Source: an uncultured Chlorobiaceae bacterium (GTDB taxonomy: Bacteria; Bacteroidota; Chlorobiia; Chlorobiales; Chlorobiaceae). Taken from it: a stretch of DNA of 42,853 bases. How positions within the stretch are numbered: position 1 is the stretch's first letter; each line of letters opens with the position of its first letter. This document shows, piece after piece, positions 1 to 7,033 of this stretch. Location: positions 1 through 42,853 of the forward strand of contig CAISRC010000022.1 in NCBI GenBank assembly GCA_903887845.1, given 5' to 3'. The translations under genes were made by a program, and so were the position numbers. The notes under the pieces are model-generated. The model saw only the letters and a program-made list of their open reading frames with translations, was not told where the DNA came from and did not search any database.

Positions 1-132
1 AATATCAAGAAGAGGTTCGAATATTTTCCAATCGATATGTGCCTCAAGTTTGAGCAGAGGATCATTGAGTTTGGTAAGTTTTTCAAGCAAAAAATGCTCG
101 TCAAACATGCCTAACGGGTTGATGTGTTTCAT
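1..132 (-). CDS. IS5-type transposase, N-terminal part (cut by window edge)
   Basis: Read on the minus strand from an ATG at 132, this frame begins MKHINPLGMFDEHFLLEKL and stays open for 44 residues to the window edge. The opening resembles the N-terminal domain of IS5-group DDE transposases, which cut and rejoin the ends of their own insertion sequence. The catalytic DDE residues would lie outside the window. About 120 AT-rich bases separate its start from the glycosyltransferase gene, and I could not define the terminal inverted repeat there. The family call rests on recognition of a short N-terminus. Confidence 0.6.
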   Translation of the reverse strand, partial: MKHINPLGMFDEHFLLEKLTKLNDPLLKLEAHIDWKIFEPLLDI

Positions 133-250
133 TACAACGGGGAAGTTGATATTATTGCATTAATATACGAAATATGACCCTCAATTTATAACGCTAACAC
201 TATAAAATTTATAAAGATATATCAGTCAAGATTAAATAGAGGTGCCCTTA

Positions 251-1273
251 ATGAAATCCGCCCCCTTAATCTCAGTTATTATTCCACTCTATAATGGAGA
301 AGCGTATATACAGCGATCAGTTAAGTCTGTTTTGGCTCAAACTTATATCAATTTCGAATTGATTGTTGTAAACGATGGATCAACAGATGCCGGTAGTGAA
401 GTTGTTCGAAATATTTTCGATCCTCGATTACGTTTGCTGCATCAAAGCAATATGGGGGTTAGTGCGGCACGAAATAAAGGTATAGCCGAAGCGAAAGGAA
501 TATATATTGCCTTCCTGGATGCTGATGATGAGTGGGATATTTTATTATTGGAGTCTCTTGTAAACCTTTCTTATATGTATCCTTTTGCAGGTATTTATGG
601 CTCGGGCTATCGGTGGATTTCCTTAAACGGGAAAGTGCACGAGATTTCTATTTCTGAGTTAAATGATCAGAAAAAATCAGTTCTGATAAAAGATTGTATT
701 TATAGGTTAAGTTATATGTATATAATCACTTCAAGTGGTGTAATGATACCAAAATACATATTTGAGGAACTTGGTATATTCAAAGTTGGTGAGCATTATG
801 AGGAAGATGAGGAGATGTGGTGCAGGATCGCTTGTTACTATAATGTAGCCTATGATACCCGTATTTTATACACCTATTATCAAACAGAATCTATTGGTAA
901 ACCAAGGTATAAAAAGCCCCAGCAATATTCCCCTACGATTAGAGCATTAGATGAGTATATACTTAGAGGTGCAGATGGACTTTGTTCTAAAGATGAGGCA
1001 ATATTCAGAATAAATAAATTGTTCCATAATAAGATTTGTAATTTAATTTATCGAAATCAAAGAGCTTCTGCTGTCAGTTATCTAAAAGATTTTAATACAC
1101 TTAATGGCTTATCAATAATGATGAGGCTCATTAAATATAAAATATTCTGGCCTTATATATATACTATTTTTTTTGGAAAAAGGGTTATTGCTTTTATTTC
1201 TAATCGTTTTAAGCGCAATATATTGCGATATGATATTTTTGTTAAAGGAGGTACTTACTTGCGCTATATATGA
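251..1273 (+). CDS. Family 2 glycosyltransferase
   Basis: Probable inverting GT-A fold glycosyltransferase that moves a sugar from a nucleotide-sugar donor onto a surface polysaccharide or lipid-linked glycan at the cytoplasmic membrane face. The N-terminus has the typical GT2 opening (SVIIPLYNGEAYIQ), then VVNDGSTD, the NMGVSAARNKGI segment, and the DxD-type metal/sugar-nucleotide motif LDADDEWD near residue 95. An acidic EEDEEMW segment near residue 185 fits the ED(x)W-type base region. I chose the ATG at 251 because AGAGG lies about 9 bases upstream; a GTG at 242 is also in frame. At 340 aa the length is normal. The gene is AT-rich and sits beside a GT4 gene, which suggests a glycan cluster. 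The acceptor cannot be told from sequence. Confidence 0.85.
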   Translation: MKSAPLISVIIPLYNGEAYIQRSVKSVLAQTYINFELIVVNDGSTDAGSEVVRNIFDPRLRLLHQSNMGVSAARNKGIAEAKGIYIAFLDADDEWDILLLESLVNLSYMYPFAGIYGSGYRWISLNGKVHEISISELNDQKKSVLIKDCIYRLSYMYIITSSGVMIPKYIFEELGIFKVGEHYEEDEEMWCRIACYYNVAYDTRILYTYYQTESIGKPRYKKPQQYSPTIRALDEYILRGADGLCSKDEAIFRINKLFHNKICNLIYRNQRASAVSYLKDFNTLNGLSIMMRLIKYKIFWPYIYTIFFGKRVIAFISNRFKRNILRYDIFVKGGTYLRYI

Positions 1274-1539
1274 ATACTCACATCTTCTTTTTCTGTATAT
1301 TATTGAGTATCCTTTAATCAGATTTATATAATTCTATGCCTCTTATGTATTAGCTGTTATAAATTTATATCGATTGAAAAAACTCCATATTGGAGTATAA
1401 GGCGCAATTACGCTCTCATCTTCGCAAACAGCGGCATAGACATTGGGTGATTTATCTCACATTTCGAACAATCAACCTACGTTTCGCAAATCAAATTTTT
1501 CAGTTACATAACCGAACGCAAAGAGGTTTTAATTGCTTC
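1274..1539. other. AT-rich intergenic stretch
   Basis: This stretch lies between two co-directional glycosyltransferase genes. An in-frame TTG at 1390 would add 50 residues to the next gene, but those residues (rich in R, H and Q) do not look like a GT4 N-terminus. No clear terminator or RNA gene is seen. Confidence 0.4.
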
Positions 1540-2739
1540 ATGAAAAACATAAAGCCGGTCGCAATTCTACTAACGCCAGTATTGCCTCAATCCGGAGGAT
1601 CAGGGCGCTCGCTTCGTGCATGGCATTGGCTACAGACATTAAGCCAGACTTATCGAGTTTACATTATGGTCACGGATCCGTGTATAAATATCACTCCGCT
1701 TAGTCACAACTTTTCAGAAGTAAATGTTCTCGCGATTGATCATACCCTGCAGTCAACCAGCCCTTTATATGCCCGTATCACCTTGCTGTTTCCATTTTTA
1801 GTGTTAGTATCCAAAAAATGTGTTGTGGACTGGTTACACCCTCTTTCAAATAGGCTTATCAATCTTTGTCTGGATGATCTTGTCGATGAACCTGTTAAAT
1901 ATATCCTTGTATTCCGGTTTTATCTCCATGATGTAGCTATCTCTATCTCGGAGAGATTTCCCGAAGCTATTATTGATCTCGACATGGATGACTACGAACC
2001 ACTTACGCGCTTGAGTGTTGCAGGGGCACAAGTGCGCTTGGGGCGTTATGCCGACGCGTTACGTAGTTTCTCTGCGGCGATTCAGTACTGGTTTATGGAA
2101 AGGCTTGTTCTTAAAGGTTATCGTACAGTGTATCTGGCTGCGGAAAAGGATTGTCCTCTGATCCCAACAGGTAAAGAAACGGTAATTTCTTGTCGGTCAA
2201 ACAAAATTCTGTTTCCGGCTTATTTCCCGCTTCCACCTCTTAACGCTGAATTAAGCCTTCTGTTCGTTGGATCGCTGAGTTATCCTCCCAATGAGGAAGC
2301 TGTGAAAACTTTGGTTATAAGCATATTTCCAGAGCTACAAAGGCGAATTAATCGCCCCATTCGGTTATCTGTTATAGGGCGACATCCCTCTCCTGATGTG
2401 AAGTCACTATTAGAGCGTGCCGCACATGTTGATTTTATAGCGGATGCTGATGACTTGACTGCTTCATATGCCAAGACTCATATAGTGCTTATTCCATTAA
2501 GAGCAGGCGGTGGAACCAAACTTAAGACTTTGGAAGCTTTCGCATTCAGGCGACCTGTTGTTTCTACCCGTCATGGTGTCCGTGGGCTTAGGGCAGTATC
2601 TGGTGAGCATTATCTACATGCAGAAACACCCATGGAGTTTGCTGAAGCAGTCATGAGACTTGAAAGAGATCAGACTTTAGCTCTACAGATTGCTCAAGCA
2701 GGATGGGAACTCTGTGCTAGAAACTTTAGAATTGAATGA
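1540..2739 (+). CDS. Family 4 (GT-B) glycosyltransferase, C-terminus possibly shortened
   Basis: Probable retaining GT-B glycosyltransferase for surface glycan assembly. The N-terminal Rossmann domain starts with a beta strand and SGGSGRSLRAWHWL, the usual GT4 pattern for binding donor or acceptor. The C-terminal donor-binding domain carries LLFVGSLSYPPNEEAV and PLRAGGGTKLKTLEAFA, followed by PVVSTRHGVRGL; the glutamate in TLEAFA matches the conserved E of the EX7E-type motif. The start at 1540 is preceded by AAGAGG about 13 bases upstream. The protein stops at ...ARNFRIE, where relatives usually run some 15-25 residues further through a last helix, so the 3' end may be truncated. The following 297 bases hold no gene, which fits a past rearrangement. 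Confidence 0.8.
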   Translation: MKNIKPVAILLTPVLPQSGGSGRSLRAWHWLQTLSQTYRVYIMVTDPCINITPLSHNFSEVNVLAIDHTLQSTSPLYARITLLFPFLVLVSKKCVVDWLHPLSNRLINLCLDDLVDEPVKYILVFRFYLHDVAISISERFPEAIIDLDMDDYEPLTRLSVAGAQVRLGRYADALRSFSAAIQYWFMERLVLKGYRTVYLAAEKDCPLIPTGKETVISCRSNKILFPAYFPLPPLNAELSLLFVGSLSYPPNEEAVKTLVISIFPELQRRINRPIRLSVIGRHPSPDVKSLLERAAHVDFIADADDLTASYAKTHIVLIPLRAGGGTKLKTLEAFAFRRPVVSTRHGVRGLRAVSGEHYLHAETPMEFAEAVMRLERDQTLALQIAQAGWELCARNFRIE

Positions 2740-3036
2740 GTACGCTCATTTATTCTTTCATTAGCCTCAGGCTATGGCGGTGTTGAACATGTCTCAGAAG
2801 TACAACGAGATGGATCCGGTTAGAAATCAATTACGACTCCTAAGTATAAAAAATACTCTACGAAGGCTCTGACTCCTCTTCGCTGTCACCTCAGCGCAGA
2901 GGTTTCCTCTCTTATGTCGCTTACCCTTCCCAATGTTCAGCCTTCAACCACAGATGTCTTTTTCCGCTACTAAAGCGCATACAATGTTTTTCAGGCTTCG
3001 CCTTGCGTTCCGAAGCTCGGCGTTCCCAGCCTCATC
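2740..3036. other. Gene-free stretch between glycosyltransferase and Lpt permease genes
   Basis: The neighbouring genes converge on this stretch. No open frame of substance is visible. Its right end (about 3000-3030) contains a short piece resembling the repeat family at 4511-4582 (gaagctcggcgttccc). No clear T-run terminator is seen. It may hold debris of an old mobile element, but nothing recognisable remains. Confidence 0.35.
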
Positions 3037-4398
3037 TTAGCGTGAGGTATTGAATACGGCGCCGGTCAGGCTGGTAACAAGCCATAGGCCTATGCAGACC
3101 ATGACGGCGTTGCCCAGCCACATTGATATCATGGGGTCAAGGATGCCTCGTTCGGCAATTTTTTCGCCGGCAATCATGATCATCCAGTAGACAACGAAAA
3201 GAGTAAGCGAGATGGCAGCCCCGGCCCCGAAGCCGCCGCGCCGCGCCAGAACGCCAAGAGGTGCGCCGACCATGACGAACACAAAACAGGCGAGGGAGAG
3301 TGCGTATTTTTTGTGCCAGGCGGCCATGTAACGGTTGTACATGGTCTGGTTCGAGGCTATGTTGTTGAGTTCACTGTCAAGCTGGGCAAGTTGTTGGTCA
3401 ACAAAGCTGGCGGCTCTGGTTATGGCCTTTACCGATGGAGATGCCGGGAGGGTTTGGTGTGCTTCGGCGCGGGGTTGCGCTATACGCTCTGCCAATTGTT
3501 CAAGAGGCTTACGAATACGTTTTTCGGATGTGCTCATCCTTGTCATGAATTCATTGCCAATAAGGTGTAGCTCGTCTGCTGAAAGCTCGTTGTCGCCAGA
3601 ACGCATTCTGTTCCCGGAAGAGCGTGCAAATCCGAAGCCTGATGATTCAAAAACAAACCGCTGTTTGCCGAAGCTCATGTTGCGGCTGATGGTGTGATCG
3701 GGTTGGCGCACTTGATGAATCTCACCGTTATAGAGGGTCATCACCAGATACTGATAATCGGCGGTAAAGTCAATGCGTCCCTTTTCAGCCGTCACCACGG
3801 TGCTGTACTCTGGCCTTGTAACATCATAAATGACAATGCCATAAAGCTCTTTTAGCCGATCATCAGACTTTCGAATGAAGATGGAATAACCGTCCACAAG
3901 GGTTGAAAAGGCGTTTTCGGTTAATCCGAACGCCGGTTTCGACCTTGTGATATCGACCATCATTGATTTTGCATAATAGTTGGTCCGGGGAAGAACCACG
4001 TTATTAAAGCGTTCGACCAGCGCGGAGAGCAACAGTCCTGCCAGGAGCACCGGTATCATAAGTCGGTAGAGGGAGAGGCCTGATGCTCTGAAAACGGTCA
4101 TTTCAGAGGTAGTGGTCAGGGAACCGAATGCCATGACAACCGCAACAAGCACCGCCATTGGTGCCGCAAGACCAACCATCCAGGCGGATTGCAGCATAAT
4201 GAGTTCTACAATGACGGAAAAGCCGATACCTTTGCCGATAAAGCGATCGGCAAAGGTTGAAAAGAACTGGAGTATCAGAACAAAAATGAGGGTGATAAAA
4301 GAAAATATAAAGGGCCCGATATGCGATTTGAGAATATATCGATCGATAATTTTTAACACCTTTATCACTCTATTTGGGTGGCCGTTACAAAAAAACAC
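3037..4398 (-). CDS. LptF/LptG-type lipopolysaccharide export permease (YjgP/YjgQ family)
   Basis: Integral membrane component of the LptBFGC transporter, which extracts lipopolysaccharide from the inner membrane and passes it to the periplasmic bridge. The layout is typical: one N-terminal transmembrane helix after IIDRYILKSHIGPF, two more helices within about residues 60-130, a periplasmic beta-jellyroll of about 150 residues, a hydrophilic linker, and three C-terminal helices from about residue 365 on. The QSAWMVGLAAPMAVLVAVV and SEMTVFRASGLSLYRLM segments match the family. LptF and LptG cannot be separated safely here. The true start may be one of two in-frame GTG codons 10-13 residues inside. 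The gene is outside the island and supports a Gram-negative host. Confidence 0.85.
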   Translation of the reverse strand: MFFCNGHPNRVIKVLKIIDRYILKSHIGPFIFSFITLIFVLILQFFSTFADRFIGKGIGFSVIVELIMLQSAWMVGLAAPMAVLVAVVMAFGSLTTTSEMTVFRASGLSLYRLMIPVLLAGLLLSALVERFNNVVLPRTNYYAKSMMVDITRSKPAFGLTENAFSTLVDGYSIFIRKSDDRLKELYGIVIYDVTRPEYSTVVTAEKGRIDFTADYQYLVMTLYNGEIHQVRQPDHTISRNMSFGKQRFVFESSGFGFARSSGNRMRSGDNELSADELHLIGNEFMTRMSTSEKRIRKPLEQLAERIAQPRAEAHQTLPASPSVKAITRAASFVDQQLAQLDSELNNIASNQTMYNRYMAAWHKKYALSLACFVFVMVGAPLGVLARRGGFGAGAAISLTLFVVYWMIMIAGEKIAERGILDPMISMWLGNAVMVCIGLWLVTSLTGAVFNTSR

Positions 4399-4510
4399 TC
4401 TGTGTTGACAGGATCAAAAACAATGCAACTGCTGCCTGCTGTTTTGAAATGCCTGCTGCTTGGTAAGATAAGAACTCTGGAGTATCTATCAATATGCTGG
4501 AGGGAACCAT

Positions 4511-4582
4511 GGGAGCGCCGAGCTCCAGGTCGGCATGGTGGTTTTTCTGCGTCTTTTTGCCGAGCTGGAGCTCGGCGCTCCC
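4511..4582. repeat. 24-bp inverted repeat
   Basis: Arms at 4511-4534 and 4559-4582 are complementary over 24 bases with one mismatch, separated by 24 bases. The arm core is GAGCGCCGAGCTCCAG. Part of this sequence recurs at about 3010-3030, so it is probably a dispersed repeat family rather than a dedicated terminator. Confidence 0.7.
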
Positions 4583-4629
4583 AGGGCTCGGCGCTCACGG
4601 GACTCCCAGGGCTCGGCGCTCACGGGACT
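4580..4629. repeat. Two perfect tandem copies of a 25-bp unit
   Basis: The unit (beginning CCCAGGGCTCGGCG and ending ACGGGACT) occupies 4580-4604 and again 4605-4629 without a difference. It overlaps the right arm of the inverted repeat by three bases. A recent slippage duplication would explain it. Confidence 0.8.
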
Positions 4630-4651
4630 TGGTGGTCACGGAGAGGTACAG

Positions 4652-4689
4652 AACAAAAAAGACTTACAAGCCTGAACCTGTAAGTCTTT
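4652..4689 (-). terminator. Rho-independent terminator downstream of the tRNA-Lys 3' half
   Basis: On the minus strand an 11-bp perfect stem (AAAGACTTACA pairing with TGTAAGTCTTT; window positions 4679-4689 and 4658-4668) is followed by a run of T. It lies directly after the CCA end of the tRNA-Lys remnant, so it was probably the terminator of the tRNA before integration split the gene. It could also work weakly on the plus strand. Confidence 0.75.
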
Positions 4690-4697
4690 ATTTTATA

Positions 4698-4744
4698 TGG
4701 TGCACCCGGGAGGACTCGAACCTCCAACCCATTGATTAAGAGTC
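4698..4744 (-). other. Attachment-site core: displaced 3' half of tRNA-Lys(CTT)
   Basis: On the minus strand the last 47 bases form the 3' half of a tRNA: anticodon loop with CTT, variable loop, a T arm with a GGAGG/CCTCC stem and TTCGAGT loop, the 3' acceptor strand CGGGTGC, discriminator A and encoded CCA. The 5' half is absent: the sequence above 4744 has no D arm and no matching acceptor strand GCACCCG. Tyrosine integrases commonly recombine in the 3' half of tRNA genes from the anticodon loop onward. In this orientation the displaced half lies at the left end of the inserted element, and the whole tRNA gene should lie at its right end, which is not in this window. Confidence 0.8.
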
Positions 4745-4912
4745 ACTGATTCTGATGTATTTTCCAATAACAAGAAGTTCATCCTACCAATTTAAACCTT
4801 TATTTTCTTGTTAGTTAGTGAATAAGTGTGTATTTTACAGTATTAACGCATAACGTAAAATATCTGATTCAAAGCACCCTCCAAAGCACCCTTAAAACGG
4901 TCAAACTTTACC

Positions 4913-6139
4913 ATGGGAAGACTAACGAACAACAATCTAACAGACCTGAAGGTAAAGAAAATAACCTGCCCAACGACCAGCAAAACCATCGACGTTCGTG
5001 ATGGTGACGGGCTAATTCTCCGCGTTTCCCAATCAGGTAAAAAACACTGGCGATACGAATACAGGGTCGAAAATCAAAAAAAAGCGCTCCCTCTTGGGCA
5101 ATACCCCAGGATAAGCCTGAAACAGGCACGGGAACTCTCTCAAAAAGCAAAAGACCTTAGACTGCAAGGAATCGACCCAGCAGAACATGCAAGACAAGCT
5201 ATAACTGAAGCCAAACAGGGACAATTACGAAAAGGTGAAGAGCTTGAAAAACAGCTTGCCGAGCCTATGTTTCAAAACCTTGCCGATGAATATATCGCCT
5301 CACTTGAAGGATCTCCCTCTCAATATGGGATAAAAAAAGCCATCTACCATGATGCCGTAAAGCAATGGAAATCTCGAAAGGCAAACACCATCACCCGCAG
5401 AGAATGCGTCCTGCTTCTTGATGAAGTCAAGAAAAGAGCACCGGTCTTATCGAACCGTCTTCACTCATACCTGAAAACTATGTTCAAGGTTGGCGTTCAA
5501 CGTGGGTTAATCGAGAGTAACCCAATGAACGATATTGCAAAGCCAGCTCCTCGAGCAGATCATAGAGATAACTCAAGCAAAGCTCTTGATCAAAAGCAAA
5601 CCAAAGCATTATACAGTGCCTTACAATCAAACCCATTTGACGACATCATAAGGCTCATGCTATGGACTGGAGCCAGACCAAACGAGATCCTAAGCATGAA
5701 ATGGCAGCAAATAAAAGATGATGTCTGGACCCTTGGAGCTGGAGAACACAAAGCCGGTCACCGCCGTAACAGAACGATATCCCGTCCCCTCATAGCCCCA
5801 GCAACACAAATAATAGCGAAATACAATGGCATCCATGAAGAACTCGTTTTTCCTGGGCCAAGAGGAACAGCAATGCCAACATCAAGCCTGAACCACTTTG
5901 TTCGCAGATATCGTAACCATTATGGCATTGAAGGTTTTACCCCCCACCATGTACGTCATACCATAAGCACCAGAATGCGGGAGATAGGAATTCGGCCCGA
6001 TATTGTTGAACGAATTCTCGGCCATATCATTGACGCAGGTATAATGGATGTCTACAACAGTTATAACTACCTTCCAGAAATGAAATCAGGATTATTAACA
6101 TGGAACGAATGGATTGATGATGTAATAAAATTACAATAA
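4913..6139 (+). CDS. int: P4-type tyrosine site-specific integrase
   Basis: Tyrosine recombinase that integrates and excises the element at the adjacent tRNA-Lys att site. Residues 1-100 form the arm-binding DUF4102 domain (DGDGLILRVSQSGKKHWRYEY, LPLGQYPRISLKQARE). Residues about 115-200 are the SAM-like core-binding domain. The catalytic domain shows the first Arg in WTGARPNEIL (about residue 256), His-x-x-Arg in HHVRHTISTRM (about 345-348), the second His in LGH (about 371), and the nucleophile Tyr in MDVYNSYNY (about 380). Length (408 aa) is normal and the active site looks complete, so it is probably functional. It starts 168 bases inside the att remnant and points into the element. Confidence 0.93.
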   Translation: MGRLTNNNLTDLKVKKITCPTTSKTIDVRDGDGLILRVSQSGKKHWRYEYRVENQKKALPLGQYPRISLKQARELSQKAKDLRLQGIDPAEHARQAITEAKQGQLRKGEELEKQLAEPMFQNLADEYIASLEGSPSQYGIKKAIYHDAVKQWKSRKANTITRRECVLLLDEVKKRAPVLSNRLHSYLKTMFKVGVQRGLIESNPMNDIAKPAPRADHRDNSSKALDQKQTKALYSALQSNPFDDIIRLMLWTGARPNEILSMKWQQIKDDVWTLGAGEHKAGHRRNRTISRPLIAPATQIIAKYNGIHEELVFPGPRGTAMPTSSLNHFVRRYRNHYGIEGFTPHHVRHTISTRMREIGIRPDIVERILGHIIDAGIMDVYNSYNYLPEMKSGLLTWNEWIDDVIKLQ

Positions 6140-6246
6140 CATTGTATTAATTTTATTTTTACGCTTTTATTTGTATTTTCAAGCAATATGTTAGTCATGG
6201 AGATCAGCCCCATAACCGGTAATTATGCCGCCATAAAGCTGTGGAG

Positions 6247-6387
6247 TCAGCATACTCTTAAGTGACGCAACCGGTGAAACCCCGGAATTGGTTAAGGGCA
6301 AACCAAACCTGATGCCCTAATTCAGTACTATGCTGAATCCCGTCGAGTCGTAACCGATGGAGCTACTTTTCAAACACTGATTTGAAA
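6247..6387 (+). ncRNA. Structured non-coding stretch upstream of the AlpA-like gene (candidate RNA or leader)
   Basis: An 8-bp stem (TCAGCATA 6247-6254 with TATGCTGA 6329-6336) closes a junction holding two inner hairpins: CCGG 6271-6274 with CCGG 6282-6285, and AGGGCA 6295-6300 with TGCCCT 6313-6318. A further hairpin, TTTCAAA 6368-6374 with TTTGAAA 6381-6387, ends 13 bases before the start codon of the next gene. The nested order suggests a folded RNA or cis-acting leader, or a recombination or origin site of the element. It matches no riboswitch class I can name. It is an inference from pairing alone. Confidence 0.4.
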
Positions 6388-6400
6388 CGGAAGCTGTGCT

Positions 6401-6739
6401 ATGTACGACTCAAAAATCAACTCCATTATTATTGTCTGTATCAAAACCAATGACGCTCCCCTCTCTTCTGTTGACCGCAACAAGTTAAGTCAACAGCTTG
6501 GTATCAGCAGAAATTCGAGTTACGTACTCCAGCGAGAAAGAAAATTACCTCCCCCAATTTCCCCGCCACTTGGGCCTAAATTTTGGCACCGTTACGAGGT
6601 AGATGCCATTCTTTTATCCATGTCCGACGCAAGTATCACTCCTGAAAGTATGGCTTCCTCTTTGGTTGAATCCCGGAGTAAGCTACCTGAACTGATTCTG
6701 CAAGCACACTCGACGAAATCAAAGGGTTCAGCTGCCTGA
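6401..6739 (+). CDS. AlpA-like small DNA-binding regulator / excisionase
   Basis: Protein of 112 aa with a MerR-like winged-helix: RNKLSQQLGISRNSSYVL followed by RERKLPPPI and FWHRYEVDAILLSM. This is the pattern of AlpA-family regulators of P4-like elements (HTH, then 'LPxPI', then a conserved aromatic and '...DVxxWL'). Such proteins commonly activate or direct excision by the neighbouring integrase, so its place directly after int fits. The start could be the ATG at 6401. The N-terminal 20 residues are unlike the family and could be untranslated. Its upstream region is the structured stretch at 6247-6387. Confidence 0.6.
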   Translation: MYDSKINSIIIVCIKTNDAPLSSVDRNKLSQQLGISRNSSYVLQRERKLPPPISPPLGPKFWHRYEVDAILLSMSDASITPESMASSLVESRSKLPELILQAHSTKSKGSAA

Positions 6740-7033
6740 AAAACATATCACCTCCGCTCCCCTTCCCCTGGCGCCCGGCAGCTTTTGCCTGCTTGCTGCT
6801 TCCTGCTTTGCGCCAGAGCAAGAAGAGCTACGGCGTGAAAGCAAAGCGCCCTGCCGGGGTACCGGCAAGGCGAATGAAGAGCGGGGGGCGCAGGCGCGCA
6901 TATTGCCGCCTTCACTTGCCCATTCCCCTAAGATTGCACTATATTATTAACACATAATTTTCATTGCGGTTAATTCATTCAATTCCTTCATGAGGCGGTT
7001 ACATAGCCGCCGAAACATCAACAGACAAGCGCT
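6740..7033. repeat. GC-rich repeat fragment with an NGTA-loop hairpin, plus leader of the NACHT gene
   Basis: Bases 6770-6905 are GC-rich and related in style to the repeat arrays at 37.6-39.4 and 40.7-41.7 kb. The hairpin at 6847-6872 has stem CGCC-c-TGCCGG, loop GGTA and stem CCGGCA-a-GGCG, i.e. 10 pairs with one C-A mismatch. After it comes an AT-rich stretch (6935-6975) that probably holds the promoter of the NACHT gene, and a small hairpin GGCGG 6993-6997 / CCGCC 7007-7011 just upstream of its start. No ribosome-binding site of usual strength is seen before 7034. Confidence 0.55.

Noticed and set aside
1390-1539. N-terminal extension of the GT4 gene from TTG 1390
   Set aside because: The added residues do not resemble a GT-B N-terminus, whereas the ATG at 1540 starts directly before the first beta strand and has an AAGAGG site.
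2740-3036. Remnant of a transposase or intron gene
   Set aside because: No reading frame in either direction shows recognisable motifs.
4698-4744. Functional tRNA-Lys gene
   Set aside because: The 5' half (acceptor strand, D arm, 5' anticodon stem) is missing; only the recombination core remains.
6200-6400. Group II intron or its remnant
   Set aside because: Some phrases recall intron domain I, but no 5' GUGYG consensus, domain V or maturase could be found.
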